Position numbers and translations under genes: made by a program. The notes under the pieces were generated by a model. The model was given only the letters and a program-made list of their open reading frames with translations, had not been told where the DNA came from and ran no database searches. This document shows positions 42,386-52,900 of a stretch of 64,000 nucleotides of DNA, piece after piece. The stretch comes from Chromatiales bacterium (lineage in GTDB: Bacteria > Pseudomonadota > Gammaproteobacteria > JAGRGH01), in NCBI GenBank assembly GCA_020445605.1, contig JAGRGH010000031.1, positions 1-64,000 on the forward strand, given 5' to 3'. Every line of letters begins with the position of its first letter. The first letter of the stretch is position 1.

Positions 42386-42898
42386 ATGAAAACGCTCTCA
42401 AGACTGTTCGCATGTGCAGTGATACTCCTCAGCGCCGCACCGGCGCGGGCCGATGGCACGATCGTGCAGACCCCGTACGGGGAGCAGAAGGTGGTCTTCG
42501 ACTTTTATTTCGACGACCCGACCAAGATCAATTCGGCATTGTACTGGGTTCGATCGCTCCTGAACCCGCTGATCAGCGAACCGTACGGGCACGCGCCGGA
42601 GCTGCTCGACCTGGTCGTCGTGATTCACGGCACCGAGATCGTCACGACCGTGAAGAAAAACTATGAAAAGTACCAGGAAGCCGTCGAGCGCATGAAATAC
42701 TACAAGTCGCTCGGCGTGCGCTTCCGCGTCTGCGGGCTCGCCGCGCATGACTACGGCTACGAACCCGGTGACTTCCATGACTTCGTCGACATCGTGCCCT
42801 CGGCGATCACAGAACTCGCGCACTGGCAGCTGGAAGGCTTTGCCGTGATCGCGCCGAACATCATGGACAAGAAGTTCTCGATCGAAGAGATCCGCTAA
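42386..42898 (+). CDS. Periplasmic DsrE-family protein
   Basis: 170 residues, with GGAGGT at a good distance before the ATG and a Sec signal ending ARAD. The DsrE fold is visible: VVFDFYFDDPTKINSALYWV (20-residue sample), then LVVVIHGTEI, the helix YEKYQEAVERMKYYKSLG, and VRFRVCGLAAHDYGYEP with Cys116 in the position of the persulfide-carrying Cys of DsrE/TusD relatives. It probably handles sulfur in the periplasm or at a redox site, which fits a sulfur oxidiser; the partner is unknown. Confidence 0.82.
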   Translation: MKTLSRLFACAVILLSAAPARADGTIVQTPYGEQKVVFDFYFDDPTKINSALYWVRSLLNPLISEPYGHAPELLDLVVVIHGTEIVTTVKKNYEKYQEAVERMKYYKSLGVRFRVCGLAAHDYGYEPGDFHDFVDIVPSAITELAHWQLEGFAVIAPNIMDKKFSIEEIR

Positions 42899-42940
42899 TT
42901 CCAAACATCACGGTGGCAAGCACACCTGACGCACATTCGA

Positions 42941-44134
42941 TCAGAAATACCGCGCGAGTTCGATGCGCACGTGATCCTCGTCGCGCAGCGCGAACAGCGG
43001 ATCGCGGGTATCGACGTCACTGAAGATCCGCGCATCCACCGACAGTTTCCAGCTCGCGCCGAACCTGCGGCTCGCTTCCACGAACCACGCACGGGTGCCG
43101 TCGCCCAGGTCCTGGATCACGCCCACCAGCGCCTCGGTGCTTTGCACGTCGTTCGCGGCCCAGCGCGCACCGACAAACAGGTCGTGCTCGAACGGCGTAC
43201 TGGCCTGATCGCGCCGCTCGTCGTAGTGCAGCTCGGCCAGCAGACCGAGATCCGCGGCACTCTCGAATATCCCGTAGCGCGTGTATTCGAAACCGCCGAC
43301 GGCTGCGAAATAGCCCGGCCCCTGTCCACTGCGGTGGATGCCCTCGAACTTCCACAGCCAGGCGTCGTGCGTGAACTGAATGTCCACCCCGGTCTGGTCG
43401 ATGATTTCATAGAGTGGCCGCAGCACGGGCATACCGCCGCGATCAAGTGCCGGCACGAAGCGTGGCTCGCGACTTGTACCGTGAAAATGCGAAATGCCGA
43501 CATCCCAGGCATCGAACGACCGGCGCCAGCGCAATGCGAAATCCACATGCCACTCGCGCGCGCCGGACGCATAGATCGGCCGATCCGTATCGACGACCGG
43601 CTGGGTGCGCAGCCGACCCCGCGGCCCGGGAAGCGTGCGCTCGCGAAAATACGGCAGAACGAAGAAATCCAGGTTGCCGAAGTCACGTTCGAGTCCGAGC
43701 TTGATCAGCGGCTGGCCCAGCTTGTCCTCGCCGTCGATGTTCTCGACGGCATCGGTCTGGTTGATGATGTCGACCAGATGCGCGGACTCCGTCACGCCCC
43801 AGAACACCTTGTCAAAGCCCAGGCGCAGCTCCCAGCGGTCACCGACATACAGATAAAACGCCTCGCGCAGATCCGCGTGGGTGCGTTCGTTGTCGCGCCC
43901 GTCGTAACGCGCGAACGGCGTGATGGTCAGACTCTGCCGGCCGTCGTCCCAGTCATGAAAGAACTCCGGTTCGACTGAAACCGACAGGCTGTCGCCGTGC
44001 TGATGACCATCGGGCGGCGCATGTGCAAACAGCCGCGCCTCGAGCGCGACGTTGCCGGACCACTCCGCCGCACCGGCCGCGCCTGCCAATAGCGCAACCA
44101 GCAGCGCAATCGCGATTCGACGCTCAGCGCGCAC
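42941..44134 (-). CDS. Outer-membrane beta-barrel protein of the RND-LolA-like unit
   Basis: 397 residues. A Sec signal ends GAAGAAEW. The rest is alternating strands with aromatic girdles (VALEARLFAH, LSVSVEPEFFHDW, SLTITPFARYDG, EAFYLYVGDRWELRLGFDKV at 20 residues) and ends in RIELARYF with a terminal Phe, the classical barrel end. It follows the LolA-like gene with an 11-base overlap. Similar barrels accompany RND exporters and LolA-like proteins, perhaps forming a path for a lipid to the outer membrane; this is inference. Confidence 0.75.
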   Translation of the reverse strand: MRAERRIAIALLVALLAGAAGAAEWSGNVALEARLFAHAPPDGHQHGDSLSVSVEPEFFHDWDDGRQSLTITPFARYDGRDNERTHADLREAFYLYVGDRWELRLGFDKVFWGVTESAHLVDIINQTDAVENIDGEDKLGQPLIKLGLERDFGNLDFFVLPYFRERTLPGPRGRLRTQPVVDTDRPIYASGAREWHVDFALRWRRSFDAWDVGISHFHGTSREPRFVPALDRGGMPVLRPLYEIIDQTGVDIQFTHDAWLWKFEGIHRSGQGPGYFAAVGGFEYTRYGIFESAADLGLLAELHYDERRDQASTPFEHDLFVGARWAANDVQSTEALVGVIQDLGDGTRAWFVEASRRFGASWKLSVDARIFSDVDTRDPLFALRDEDHVRIELARYF

Positions 44135-44912
44135 GCTTCAGGCTGTTCTGGCTGAAGTCGTTTTCGTTGAATCCGTGACCAAAGCGGTAGTCGTTCCAGC
44201 GCAGGATCGTGCGCTTGCCCGTCTGGTGGTTGCTCATGTCCATGACGCCGGCACGCCAGTACTGACCGAGATACTGCTGATACTCGCTGAAGATCAGCGT
44301 CTTGAGGTGTGCGTTCTTGCGATCGTAGTAATCGACCTTGGCCGGCCGGTAGTGCTCCTTGTCGATGAACACGACCTCGCGTGTGTAGCCGGAATTCTCG
44401 TCGACCGGGTCACGTTCGACCACGAACACCGGCCGGCCATCGAGCACATCGTCACGCAGAAAGCGGTGGCTGTACTTCTCGATTTCCTGCGAGTTCAGGT
44501 CTTCGTACGCGAACTCGCTGCCCATGAACGGCCCGGATTTGTTCGACGATGCGATGCGCTTGACCCGCTTGAGCGCCGGCAGATAAAGCCATTGATCGTC
44601 CGGACCCTGCTTGTGCGTGTAGGTCAAAAGCGAGGTTCCCTTGACATCGGCCGGTTCGTCGAAGCTAATCAGCGACTTGTCGCCGTCACCCGCGGTGGCC
44701 CCCTCCAGCACGCGCGTGTACATCGCGCGCACACTTTCCTCGCCATGGCGATTATGCAGAGTCATGACCATCTCGGCGGTGAAATCGCCGAAGCCGGTAT
44801 CGCGCCGATCGGTCTCAACCGCAATCGCGCGGCCCTGTTCCTCGGGCGTCTGCGCCATCGCCGCGCCGGCGACCAGGGCGAGCGCGAGGAGCCTATTTCT
44901 CGACACGAACAT
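44124..44912 (-). CDS. LolA-like outer-membrane lipoprotein-sorting protein
   Basis: 262 residues from the ATG at 44912 (a TTG two codons upstream is possible). A Sec signal ends GAAMAQ. The LolA/LppX-like half-barrel pattern is clear: DFTAEMVMTLHNRHGEESVR (20-residue sample), MYTRVLEG, GTSLLTYTHKQGPDDQWLYL (20-residue sample), PALKRVKRI, GSEFAYEDL and ELTPVE-like text as GYTREVVFIDKEHYRPAKVD (20-residue sample). Proteins of this group work with RND permeases and are distinct from true LolA. It overlaps the RND gene by 20 bases. Confidence 0.85.
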   Translation of the reverse strand: MFVSRNRLLALALVAGAAMAQTPEEQGRAIAVETDRRDTGFGDFTAEMVMTLHNRHGEESVRAMYTRVLEGATAGDGDKSLISFDEPADVKGTSLLTYTHKQGPDDQWLYLPALKRVKRIASSNKSGPFMGSEFAYEDLNSQEIEKYSHRFLRDDVLDGRPVFVVERDPVDENSGYTREVVFIDKEHYRPAKVDYYDRKNAHLKTLIFSEYQQYLGQYWRAGVMDMSNHQTGKRTILRWNDYRFGHGFNENDFSQNSLKRAR

Positions 44913-47241
44913 GATCAAACCTCAACAGCAGTGACGGCAGGTACAGAAAGTCGATCGCCAGCGCGAGCGCAATGGTGATCGCCGTCAAAAGGCCCATCTG
45001 CGAGTTCAGCACGAAGTGCGACATCGCCAGCACCAGGAAGCCGGCCACCAGCACCAGTGTGGTGATCCACAGCGCCATGCCGACGGTCGAAAACGCGTAC
45101 CGCACGGCGTCCGCCGGCAGCAGGCCGCGCTCGCGGCGCGCACGCAGGTACTTCGACAGGAAATGCACCGTGTCGTCGACGACGATGCCCAGCGTCATGC
45201 CGCTCACGACCGACAGCGCCAGCCCGATGCGCCCGACGGCCAGTCCCCAAATGCCGAATGCGATGGCAATCGGCAGCAGGTTTGGCACCAGGCTCACGAG
45301 ACCGAGTCGCCACGAGCGGAATGCGATGATCAGGATCGCCGAGATCACGACCAGCGCCAGGATCGAACCGAACAGCATCGAGCGGATATTCCGATAGCCG
45401 ATGTGCGAGAACATCACCGTCGGACTCGACCCGTGCGTGCGCATCACCGGCGGGAAGTTTTCATCCATCCAGACCGCAACCCGGTCCTCGAACGCAATCA
45501 CGCCGTTGCTGGAAAGGTTCTGCAGCGTCACGTTCAGGCGCGTGGACGACTTGCTGACGTTCAGCTGATCGTTCAGGTCGAGTCCGAACGGCAGCGAAAA
45601 CTCATACAGCAGCAGGTACTGCGCGGCGAGATCGCGCGCGGCGGGCAGGCGATACCAGGCCGGGTCATCGCCATGCATGCTCTTGTTCACCCGCCGCATG
45701 ATGTCGGTGAAACTGTGGACGTGGCGAACCTCGGGCTGCGCACGCAGGAACTGCGCAAAGGCGTCCACGCGCTCCAGGTACTGCGGGTCCGCAACGCCGT
45801 TGGGTTCGCCGGAGTCGATCGAGAACGCGATCTGGTAGAGCCCGGTCAGGTGGTCGGAGGTGTAGTCGGTGTGGGTACGAAATTCGATGCTTTCGTCGAA
45901 GTATTTCACGAACTCGTCGTTGAGTTCGTTGCGCGGAATGAACGCAATCGCAAAGACGATCAGCGCCGTATTCGCCAGGAACAGCGGCCGCTGGTTGCGG
46001 ATCACGAACTCGGCCAGCCGCTGCATGGAACCGGACGCACGCGTTTCGCCCGGCTTTACGCGGCTCGGCAGCAGCACCATCGCGGCCGGCAGAAAGGTGA
46101 TCGAGAGCAAAAACGCATAGACGACACCGAACGCCACCATGTTGCCCAGATCGCGAAACGGCGGTGCTTCGCTGAAGTTCATGGACAGAAAACCGACCGC
46201 CGTCGTCAGGCTGGTCAGAAACACCGGTTGCAGATTGACCCGCAGCGATTCGCGCATGGCCAGCGCGCGTGAATGTCCGGCCCGCAGCTGTTGCAGATAG
46301 GTCGTCAGCAGATGCACGCAGTCGGCGACCGCAAGGGTCAGGACGATCGTCGGGACCGACATCGTCGGCCCGGTCAGCGCAATGCCGGCCCAGCCCGCCG
46401 CGCCCATGGTCGCGGCGATCATCAGCACGATGATCACGAAAGTCACCAGCGTGCCCCAGACCGAGCGCAGCAGCACCGCCAGTGTGACGAGCACCAGCGC
46501 GAACATCAGTGGCACGAGCGTGGCGATATCCGCGAACGACGCCTCGGGGAACGCGTTGTTCAGCATCACCACGCCGGTCAGATGAACCTGATAGCCCGGA
46601 TGCGCGAGGCGAAACGCCTCGGCCATCGCCCGGACCTTGGCAACCACGGCCTCCACCGCATGCGCCTTTTTGTCGTCCGGCAACTGCACCGTGACATTGA
46701 CGCCAGTGACGCGCGCATCGGGCGCAATCAGGCGCCCTGCCAGCAAGGGTTCGGCCAGCGCAATGGCGCGAATGCGCGCTAGATCGGCATCGCCCAGCGT
46801 CTCGGGCGCATCGACCAGATCGCCCACCGCGAGATCATCGCCATCGGCCTCGGTGTGCTGGAAGTTCGTGATCGAATCCACGCGCAAGGAGTGCGGAACC
46901 TGCCAGCTGTCCAGCGTCAGCCGCTGGACGGCCGCCAGCGTCTCGCGCGTGAACACCTCGCCATCGGGCGGTGTGATCACGAACAGCACGTTGTCGTTCT
47001 TGGTATAGATGTTCTGCAAGGCCTCGAACGCGTTGAGCTGCGGGTTGTCCTTGCTGAAGAACACGCGATAGTCGGTCTCGAAGGTCAGAAAGCGCGCGCC
47101 GCTGGCGAGCAGCACGGTCAGCAGAACCGTCGCGAACAGCACCCAGACCGGATGGCGCAGCACGGCATCGAAGAAATGCTCGTAGCGCGTCGGCAGACGC
47201 GGCGGCCGTTCCACAACCGCTGTCGCCGGATCAGCCGACAC
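44893..47241 (-). CDS. RND/MMPL-family exporter
   Basis: 782 residues from a GTG at 47241 that overlaps the TetR stop by 11 bases. Two copies of the six-helix RND unit are seen, each with a periplasmic loop: helix 1 VLFATVLLTVLLASGARFL, the motif TVGFLSMNFSEAPPFRDLGN (20-residue sample) and, in the second half, VVSGMTLGIVVDDTVHFLSK (20-residue sample), with the proton-relay Asp pair in VDDTVHF. At this size it is the MMPL/HpnN class, which moves lipids or hopanoids rather than drugs. It works in the inner membrane with the LolA-like protein and the barrel. Confidence 0.9.
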   Translation of the reverse strand: MSADPATAVVERPPRLPTRYEHFFDAVLRHPVWVLFATVLLTVLLASGARFLTFETDYRVFFSKDNPQLNAFEALQNIYTKNDNVLFVITPPDGEVFTRETLAAVQRLTLDSWQVPHSLRVDSITNFQHTEADGDDLAVGDLVDAPETLGDADLARIRAIALAEPLLAGRLIAPDARVTGVNVTVQLPDDKKAHAVEAVVAKVRAMAEAFRLAHPGYQVHLTGVVMLNNAFPEASFADIATLVPLMFALVLVTLAVLLRSVWGTLVTFVIIVLMIAATMGAAGWAGIALTGPTMSVPTIVLTLAVADCVHLLTTYLQQLRAGHSRALAMRESLRVNLQPVFLTSLTTAVGFLSMNFSEAPPFRDLGNMVAFGVVYAFLLSITFLPAAMVLLPSRVKPGETRASGSMQRLAEFVIRNQRPLFLANTALIVFAIAFIPRNELNDEFVKYFDESIEFRTHTDYTSDHLTGLYQIAFSIDSGEPNGVADPQYLERVDAFAQFLRAQPEVRHVHSFTDIMRRVNKSMHGDDPAWYRLPAARDLAAQYLLLYEFSLPFGLDLNDQLNVSKSSTRLNVTLQNLSSNGVIAFEDRVAVWMDENFPPVMRTHGSSPTVMFSHIGYRNIRSMLFGSILALVVISAILIIAFRSWRLGLVSLVPNLLPIAIAFGIWGLAVGRIGLALSVVSGMTLGIVVDDTVHFLSKYLRARRERGLLPADAVRYAFSTVGMALWITTLVLVAGFLVLAMSHFVLNSQMGLLTAITIALALAIDFLYLPSLLLRFDHVRVEK

Positions 47242-47872
47242 GGCGCAGCGTCTCCAGATAACGGGCGAACTCCGCGGCGGTATCGGCAATCAGCGAAGGG
47301 TCGCGGCGGTTCTTGGCCAGCGTCAGCGCACCCTCGAGCACGACGACGAAGAAGTCGGCAACGCGCCGCGGGTCGAGCGCGGCATCGACCGTGCCGCGCC
47401 GTTGACCCCGATCGATGGTGGCGGCGATCGCCTCACGCCAGCGGTCGTAGATCGCCGCGATGCGCGTGCGAAACCCCTCATCGATTCCGGACATCTCCTG
47501 GGCGAGGTTCGTCAGCGGGCAGCCGAGCAGCACGGCCGTCTCCGACAGATGGTCGCGGCCGGCGGCGAGCAGGGACTGCAAGCCGGCGATCGGGTCCTGG
47601 GCTTCGGCCAGTGGTGCGATCCAGGTCGTTTCGATGAACGTCCGGATCACCTCGTCGACCACCGCATAGCCGAGCTCGCGCTTGCTGGCGAAGTGGTAGT
47701 ACAGCGCGCCCTTGGTGAGACCGGCCTGGTCGAGGATGCGCGTGAGGCTCGCGGCCTGGAATCCAGCCGCGTGGATTTCGTGGTAGGCCGCACGCAACAG
47801 AACGCGGCGTGTATCGACGGCCGGAGCGCCCGCATGCGCGGCGCCGGTCGACACCTGTGCCGTCCGACTCAT
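47231..47872 (-). CDS. TetR-family repressor of the RND unit
   Basis: 213 residues. The helix-turn-helix is standard: LLRAAYHEIHAAGFQAASLT (20-residue sample), then RILDQAGLTKGALYYHFASK (20-residue sample), with the YYHF hallmark. The ligand domain is of the TetR_C/AcrR type. It leads the operon TetR-RND-LolA-like-barrel, and a perfect inverted repeat 20 bases before its start (47892-47915) is the likely operator. So it probably represses its own operon until a ligand, perhaps the lipid carried, is present. Confidence 0.93.
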   Translation of the reverse strand: MSRTAQVSTGAAHAGAPAVDTRRVLLRAAYHEIHAAGFQAASLTRILDQAGLTKGALYYHFASKRELGYAVVDEVIRTFIETTWIAPLAEAQDPIAGLQSLLAAGRDHLSETAVLLGCPLTNLAQEMSGIDEGFRTRIAAIYDRWREAIAATIDRGQRRGTVDAALDPRRVADFFVVVLEGALTLAKNRRDPSLIADTAAEFARYLETLRRVG

Positions 47873-47891
47873 CGAAAAATCCAGCCATCCA

Positions 47892-47915
47892 TGAACATAC
47901 CAATCAGTATGTTCA
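47892..47915. promoter_or_regulatory. TetR operator palindrome
   Basis: TGAACATAC at 47892-47900 and GTATGTTCA at 47907-47915 form a perfect 9-base inverted repeat with a 6-base spacer (CAATCA). It lies 20 bases upstream of the TetR start, where promoter elements would be expected. The size and symmetry are typical of TetR/AcrR operators. The next gene upstream is the HDAC fusion, whose stop is over 100 bases away. Confidence 0.8.
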
Positions 47916-48023
47916 GACCGTTCGGGCGCGTCAATGGCCCGGCGTCACAGTTTCCGCGCGGTGTATGCCACTTCCGGGCAGACGGGGTCTGGCGCGACGC
48001 TCACCAGAACGCCGACGCTCCGC

Positions 48024-49808
48024 TCAGGCGACCCGGTTGCCGGCCGGACGTCGCGCCGGGTTCCGGCGCGTGCGCCCGCCGACGCTGTGCGCTTCGGAAA
48101 GTCCCGCGAAGAAATGCCGCGCATTCGTGCCCAGCGTACTGGTGCGATAGCCGCCCTCCTGGACCACGAGAATCGGCTGTTCGAGCGCGCCGATGATCCG
48201 ACCGTTGCGTTCGAAGTCCTGCGCCTTCAGTGTCCAGGTGCCGGTCGGGTCGTCCTTTGCGGTATCGAGCCCCAGCGCCAGCACGACGTAGGCGGGCCGG
48301 AACCGCCGGATGCGCCGCATGGCGTCCTCGAGGGTGCGCTGGTAGCGCTCCACACTGGTTCGCTCCGGCAGCGGGTAGTTGATGTTGTAGCCGTCGCCGT
48401 CGCCGACCCCGCGTTCGTCGGCGAAGCCCGCGAAGTGCGGATAGGCGAAATGCGGATCGCCATGAATGGAAATCGTCAACACGTCGGCACGGTGATAGAA
48501 GATGTCCTGCGTGCCGTTGCCGTGATGAAAGTCGACATCGAGCACCACCACGCGACCAAACTGGCTCAGATAATTCGCCGCGACGGCCGACGAATTGAAA
48601 TAGCAGAACCCGCCGAACGCACGCCGTTCGGCATGATGCCCCGGCGGGCGGACCAGCGCATAGGCGAGCGAATAGCCCTTGAGCAGTTCCTCGGCGCCGG
48701 TCAGTGCGCAATCGACCGAACCACGCGCGGCGAGATAGGCATTGCGGTTCAGCGGCGTGAAGGTGTCCATGCAGTAATAGCCGACCTGCAGTTCGAAGTC
48801 CTTCGGCGGGCGCAGGTTGTTGCGGATCGGAAAGATGATCGGGTAGATCGACTTGCCCGGCGGCAACTGTGCGCAGGCATGGCGCAGATAATCCACATAC
48901 TTGTGATCGTGCACGGCCTTGATCCACTTTTCCGCCGCGCGCCGCGGCGCGACGCGCGTGAACAGCCCCGTGCGTTCGATGCGGCTCAGTATTGCGGAAA
49001 GCCGCACCGGTGCCTCGACATAACCGCGGTCCTTCACATGGTGAATGTCGTGACCCTCGTTGACGACGAGCGCAATGCCGCGGTGCAGCCGCGGGTCGTG
49101 CCTGACCCGGCTCGGCACCACGTAACGCAGCGCCCGCAGCTGCACCGGGTCGTCGCGAAACGAGCGCACGACCTCGTCGATCTGCGCCTTCGGCAGCAGA
49201 TCGCCATACTTGCGATCGAGTATCGCGCGCACCACCGTGCGCGCGGTACGGCGATCCAGCTCCGTCCCCTGGCCCAGCCCGTCGAACACGAGGTAGTAGA
49301 GGTCCTTGTCGCCGGGCTTGACCGGTGAAGCGTAGACGTTGTTGATCAGCGGCCGCGCGCCATAGCGCTCATAGAACTTCAGACGCGCGACGTTCTGTGC
49401 GAGCACGGCGGCGTCGTCGATCACCTCCGGATCATCCACGCTGCACTCGAAGAACACACCGAGCGCATTGAGCGAAAGCGCCTCTTCGCGCACGCGTTCG
49501 TACAGTGCGCCGCCGACGCCGCCACCCATGCCGTCCGGCGCGGTCGAGATCAGCTCCAGATACACCACGTCGATGTCGGTCAGGTGCAGCAGCATTGCGA
49601 AGCCCTTGACGCGGCCGACACCATCCTCGGCCACGAGCAGGACCGAACGGTAGCGGTACTTCAGCGGATCGGTGAGCTGCTCGGGCAGCCTTTCGAACTC
49701 GACCGGGCGCGCATTCGGAAACTGCGCGCGCAGGATCGCCAGCACCTCGTCCACGGTCTCGCGGTTGCTGGGGGCGACGGCGTCGAAAATCTTCCGGATG
49801 CGAAACAT
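48024..49808 (-). CDS. GNAT acetyltransferase-histone deacetylase fusion
   Basis: 594 residues from the ATG at 49808. Residues 1-180 form a GNAT domain: GRVKGFAMLLHL, then YLELISTAPDGMGGGVGGAL (20-residue sample, with the acetyl-CoA loop) and NVARLKFYERYGARPLINNV (20-residue sample). From about 260 on is a class II-type deacetylase domain: RPPGHHAERRAFGGFCYFNS (20-residue sample, with the His pair), VLDVDFHHGNGTQDIFYH (zinc Asp and His), SIHGDPHFAYP, LGLDTAKDDPTG (zinc Asp) and VQEGGY (Tyr). Both halves keep their key residues. It is divergent from mfd. One chain with an acetyltransferase and a deacetylase is unusual; targets could be proteins or polyamines. Confidence 0.85.
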   Translation of the reverse strand: MFRIRKIFDAVAPSNRETVDEVLAILRAQFPNARPVEFERLPEQLTDPLKYRYRSVLLVAEDGVGRVKGFAMLLHLTDIDVVYLELISTAPDGMGGGVGGALYERVREEALSLNALGVFFECSVDDPEVIDDAAVLAQNVARLKFYERYGARPLINNVYASPVKPGDKDLYYLVFDGLGQGTELDRRTARTVVRAILDRKYGDLLPKAQIDEVVRSFRDDPVQLRALRYVVPSRVRHDPRLHRGIALVVNEGHDIHHVKDRGYVEAPVRLSAILSRIERTGLFTRVAPRRAAEKWIKAVHDHKYVDYLRHACAQLPPGKSIYPIIFPIRNNLRPPKDFELQVGYYCMDTFTPLNRNAYLAARGSVDCALTGAEELLKGYSLAYALVRPPGHHAERRAFGGFCYFNSSAVAANYLSQFGRVVVLDVDFHHGNGTQDIFYHRADVLTISIHGDPHFAYPHFAGFADERGVGDGDGYNINYPLPERTSVERYQRTLEDAMRRIRRFRPAYVVLALGLDTAKDDPTGTWTLKAQDFERNGRIIGALEQPILVVQEGGYRTSTLGTNARHFFAGLSEAHSVGGRTRRNPARRPAGNRVA

Positions 49809-49960
49809 GGTGCGGGACCTCGCCTGGCGGGAAACGTGCCGAAGGCGGCGCATTGTCGCCACTGTGCCGAGCAACGAAAGGCACGCGATCACACGCCGGC
49901 GCGCGAACCGCCCCGGCACGGCTGTGCAAAAATACGCGCCCCGCGAAATCCGGCCCGCAG

Positions 49961-52900
49961 ATGAATTCTCCCGTCACCCGCAACGCCCAAGGTGTTCAGC
50001 CCGCCACGCGACGCTGGGGACAGCTGCACGGTGACGCCCTGGCCTGGGCGGTCGCCGAGCGCGCGCGGTCGGGTGCCGGTCTGACGGTCGTGGTCTGCGG
50101 CGAGCCCGTCGCGGCCGAGAGCTGCGCTGCGGCCGTGCGTTTCTTTGCCGGACCGCAGATCAGCGTATTCGGGTTTCCGGACTGGGAAACCCTGCCCTAC
50201 GACCTCTTCGCGCCGCTGCCCGAGATCGTCTCGGAGCGTCTGCGCACGCTCTACCGGCTACCGCAGGCACACGGCGGTGTGCTCGTGCTGCCGGTCGCGA
50301 CCCTGCTCGGACGCCTGCCACCGACGGATTTCGTCGCCGGCAACGTGCTGCTGTTCGAGCGCGGTGAGCGCCTGGACATCGAAACCCTGCGCAGGCGTCT
50401 GGATGCCGCGGGCTACGTGCATGTCCCGCAGGTCGCGCAGCACGGCGAGATCGCGGTGCGCGGTGCGGTGATCGATCTGTACCCGATGGGCGGCGACCGC
50501 CCCTATCGCATCGACCTCGACGATGACGAGGTCGACTCCATCCGCAGTTTCGATCCCGACACCCAGCGCACGATCGAACGCGTCGAGCGCATCGAACTCC
50601 TGCCGGGCCGCGAGTTCCCGCTCGACGAGGCCGGCATCGCGCAGTTTCGCAGCCAGTACCGCCGCCGCGTGGAGGGTGACCCGAACCGCTCGCGCATCTA
50701 CCGCGACATCAGCGATGGTCGCGTACCCGGCGGCATCGAGTACTACCTGCCGCTGTTCTTCCCGCAGACCGCGACGCTGTTCGACTACCTGCCCGCCGAC
50801 GCGCGCATCGTGCTGGCCGAGGACGCACTGAAGACGGCATCCGCGTTTCTGGAGCAGGTGACCCTGCGCCATGCCGAACGTGGCGTCGATCCGGAGCGGC
50901 CGATTCTCGCGCCGGCGGACCTGTACCTGAACGAATCGACACTCGCCGAGCATCTCGCCCGACTCGACGCGGTTGAGACGCAGCCCATGAAACTGCCGGA
51001 CTCGACCGCGCCGCTGCGCAATTTCCCGACCGGCGCCCTGCCCGAGCTGCACTTCCACGCGCGCGCCGACGATCCGGCCGCCGCCTTCCGCGCCTTCGCC
51101 GGGCGGCCCGGATTGCGGGTACTGGTCACCGCCGATGGACCGGGCCGGCGTGAACTGCTGGCCGACACCCTGCGCGATCTGGGCTTTGCGCCGGGCACGA
51201 CGGCCGACTGGCAGGAGTTTCAGGCCGGCACGGCGCAGCTGGCCGTCGGCATCGCACCGCTCGAGCACGGGCTGTGGCTGCCCGACGACGGACTGGCGGT
51301 CGTCCCGGAAGCGAAGCTGCTTGGCATCCGTCCCGCGCAGCGCCGCCGGGTCAGAACCGAGCGCGACCCGGACCAGATCGTGCGCAACCTCACCGAGCTG
51401 CACGACGGCGCACCGGTCGTGCACGAGCTGCACGGCGTCGGGCGCTACGCGGGACTGACCCATCTCGATGTCGGCGGCATCCCCGGCGAGTTCGTTGTCA
51501 TCGAATACGCCGGCAACGACCGCCTGTACGTGCCGGTCGCGGCGCTTGGCCTGCTGAGCCGCTACGCCGGCACGACGCCCGAAAGCGCGCCGCTGCACAA
51601 GCTCGGCGGCCAGCAATGGAGCAAGGCGCGCGCGAAGGCGGCACAGCGCGTGCGCGACATCGCCGCCGAACTGCTCGACCTGCATGCCCGCCGCGCCGCC
51701 CGCAAGGGGCACGCGTTCCCGGAACCCAGCGGGGACTACGCGGCGTTCGCCGCCGCGTTCCCGTTCGAGGAAACCCCGGATCAGCAGCGTGCAATCGACG
51801 AGGTGCTCGGCGATCTCGTGCGCGGTCAGCCCACCGACCGCGTGGTCTGCGGCGATGTCGGCTTCGGCAAGACCGAGGTCGCGATGCGCGCCGCCTATGT
51901 CGCCGCCACGGCCGGTCGCCAGGTTGCCGTACTCGCGCCGACCACCCTGCTCGCACAGCAGCATTTCCAGAACTTCAGCGACCGGTTTGCCGACACCGCG
52001 GTTCGCGTCGAACTGCTTTCACGCCTGCGCAGCAAAAGCCAGCAGCAGGCGGCCCTCGATGCGCTGGCCGCGGGCGGTGTCGACATCGTCATCGGCACCC
52101 ACCGTCTGCTGCAACCGGACGTGCGCTTCAAGCGCCTCGGACTGGTCATCATCGACGAAGAACACCGCTTCGGCGTGCGTCACAAGGAACGCTTCAAGCA
52201 GCTGCGCGCCGAGGTCGACCTGCTGACGCTGACCGCCACGCCGATCCCGCGCACGCTGAACATGGCGATGGCGGGCCTGCGCGATCTGTCGATCATCGCG
52301 ACCCCGCCACCCAACCGGCATGCGATCAAGACCTTCGTCACCGAATGGGACGACGCCCTGATTCGAGATGCGATCGCCCGCGAACTCAAACGCGGCGGCC
52401 AGGTCTACGTGCTGCACAACGAGATCAGGACGATCGACCAGGTTGCCGAAGACATTCGCAGGATCGTGCCGCAGGCGCGCGTGGAGGTCGGTCACGGCCA
52501 AATGGCCGAACGCGAACTGGAACGCGTGATGGTCGACTTCTACCACCAGCGTTTCAACGTGCTGGTGTGCACGACGATCATCGAATCCGGCATTGACGTG
52601 CCCAGCGCGAACACGATCATCATGGATCGCGCCGACAAGCTCGGACTCGCGCAGCTGCATCAGTTGCGCGGTCGCGTCGGCCGCTCGCATCACCGGGCCT
52701 ATGCCTACCTGCTGGTGCCCTCGCTGCGCGGACTGAGTGGCGATGCGCGCAAACGTCTGGAAGCCATCGAGTCTACCGAGGACCTCGGCGCCGGTTTCAT
52801 GCTCGCAACGCACGACATGGAGATTCGCGGTGCCGGTGAACTGCTCGGCGACGAACAGAGCGGCCAGATTCAGGAGATTGGTTTCGCGCTGTACTCAGAA

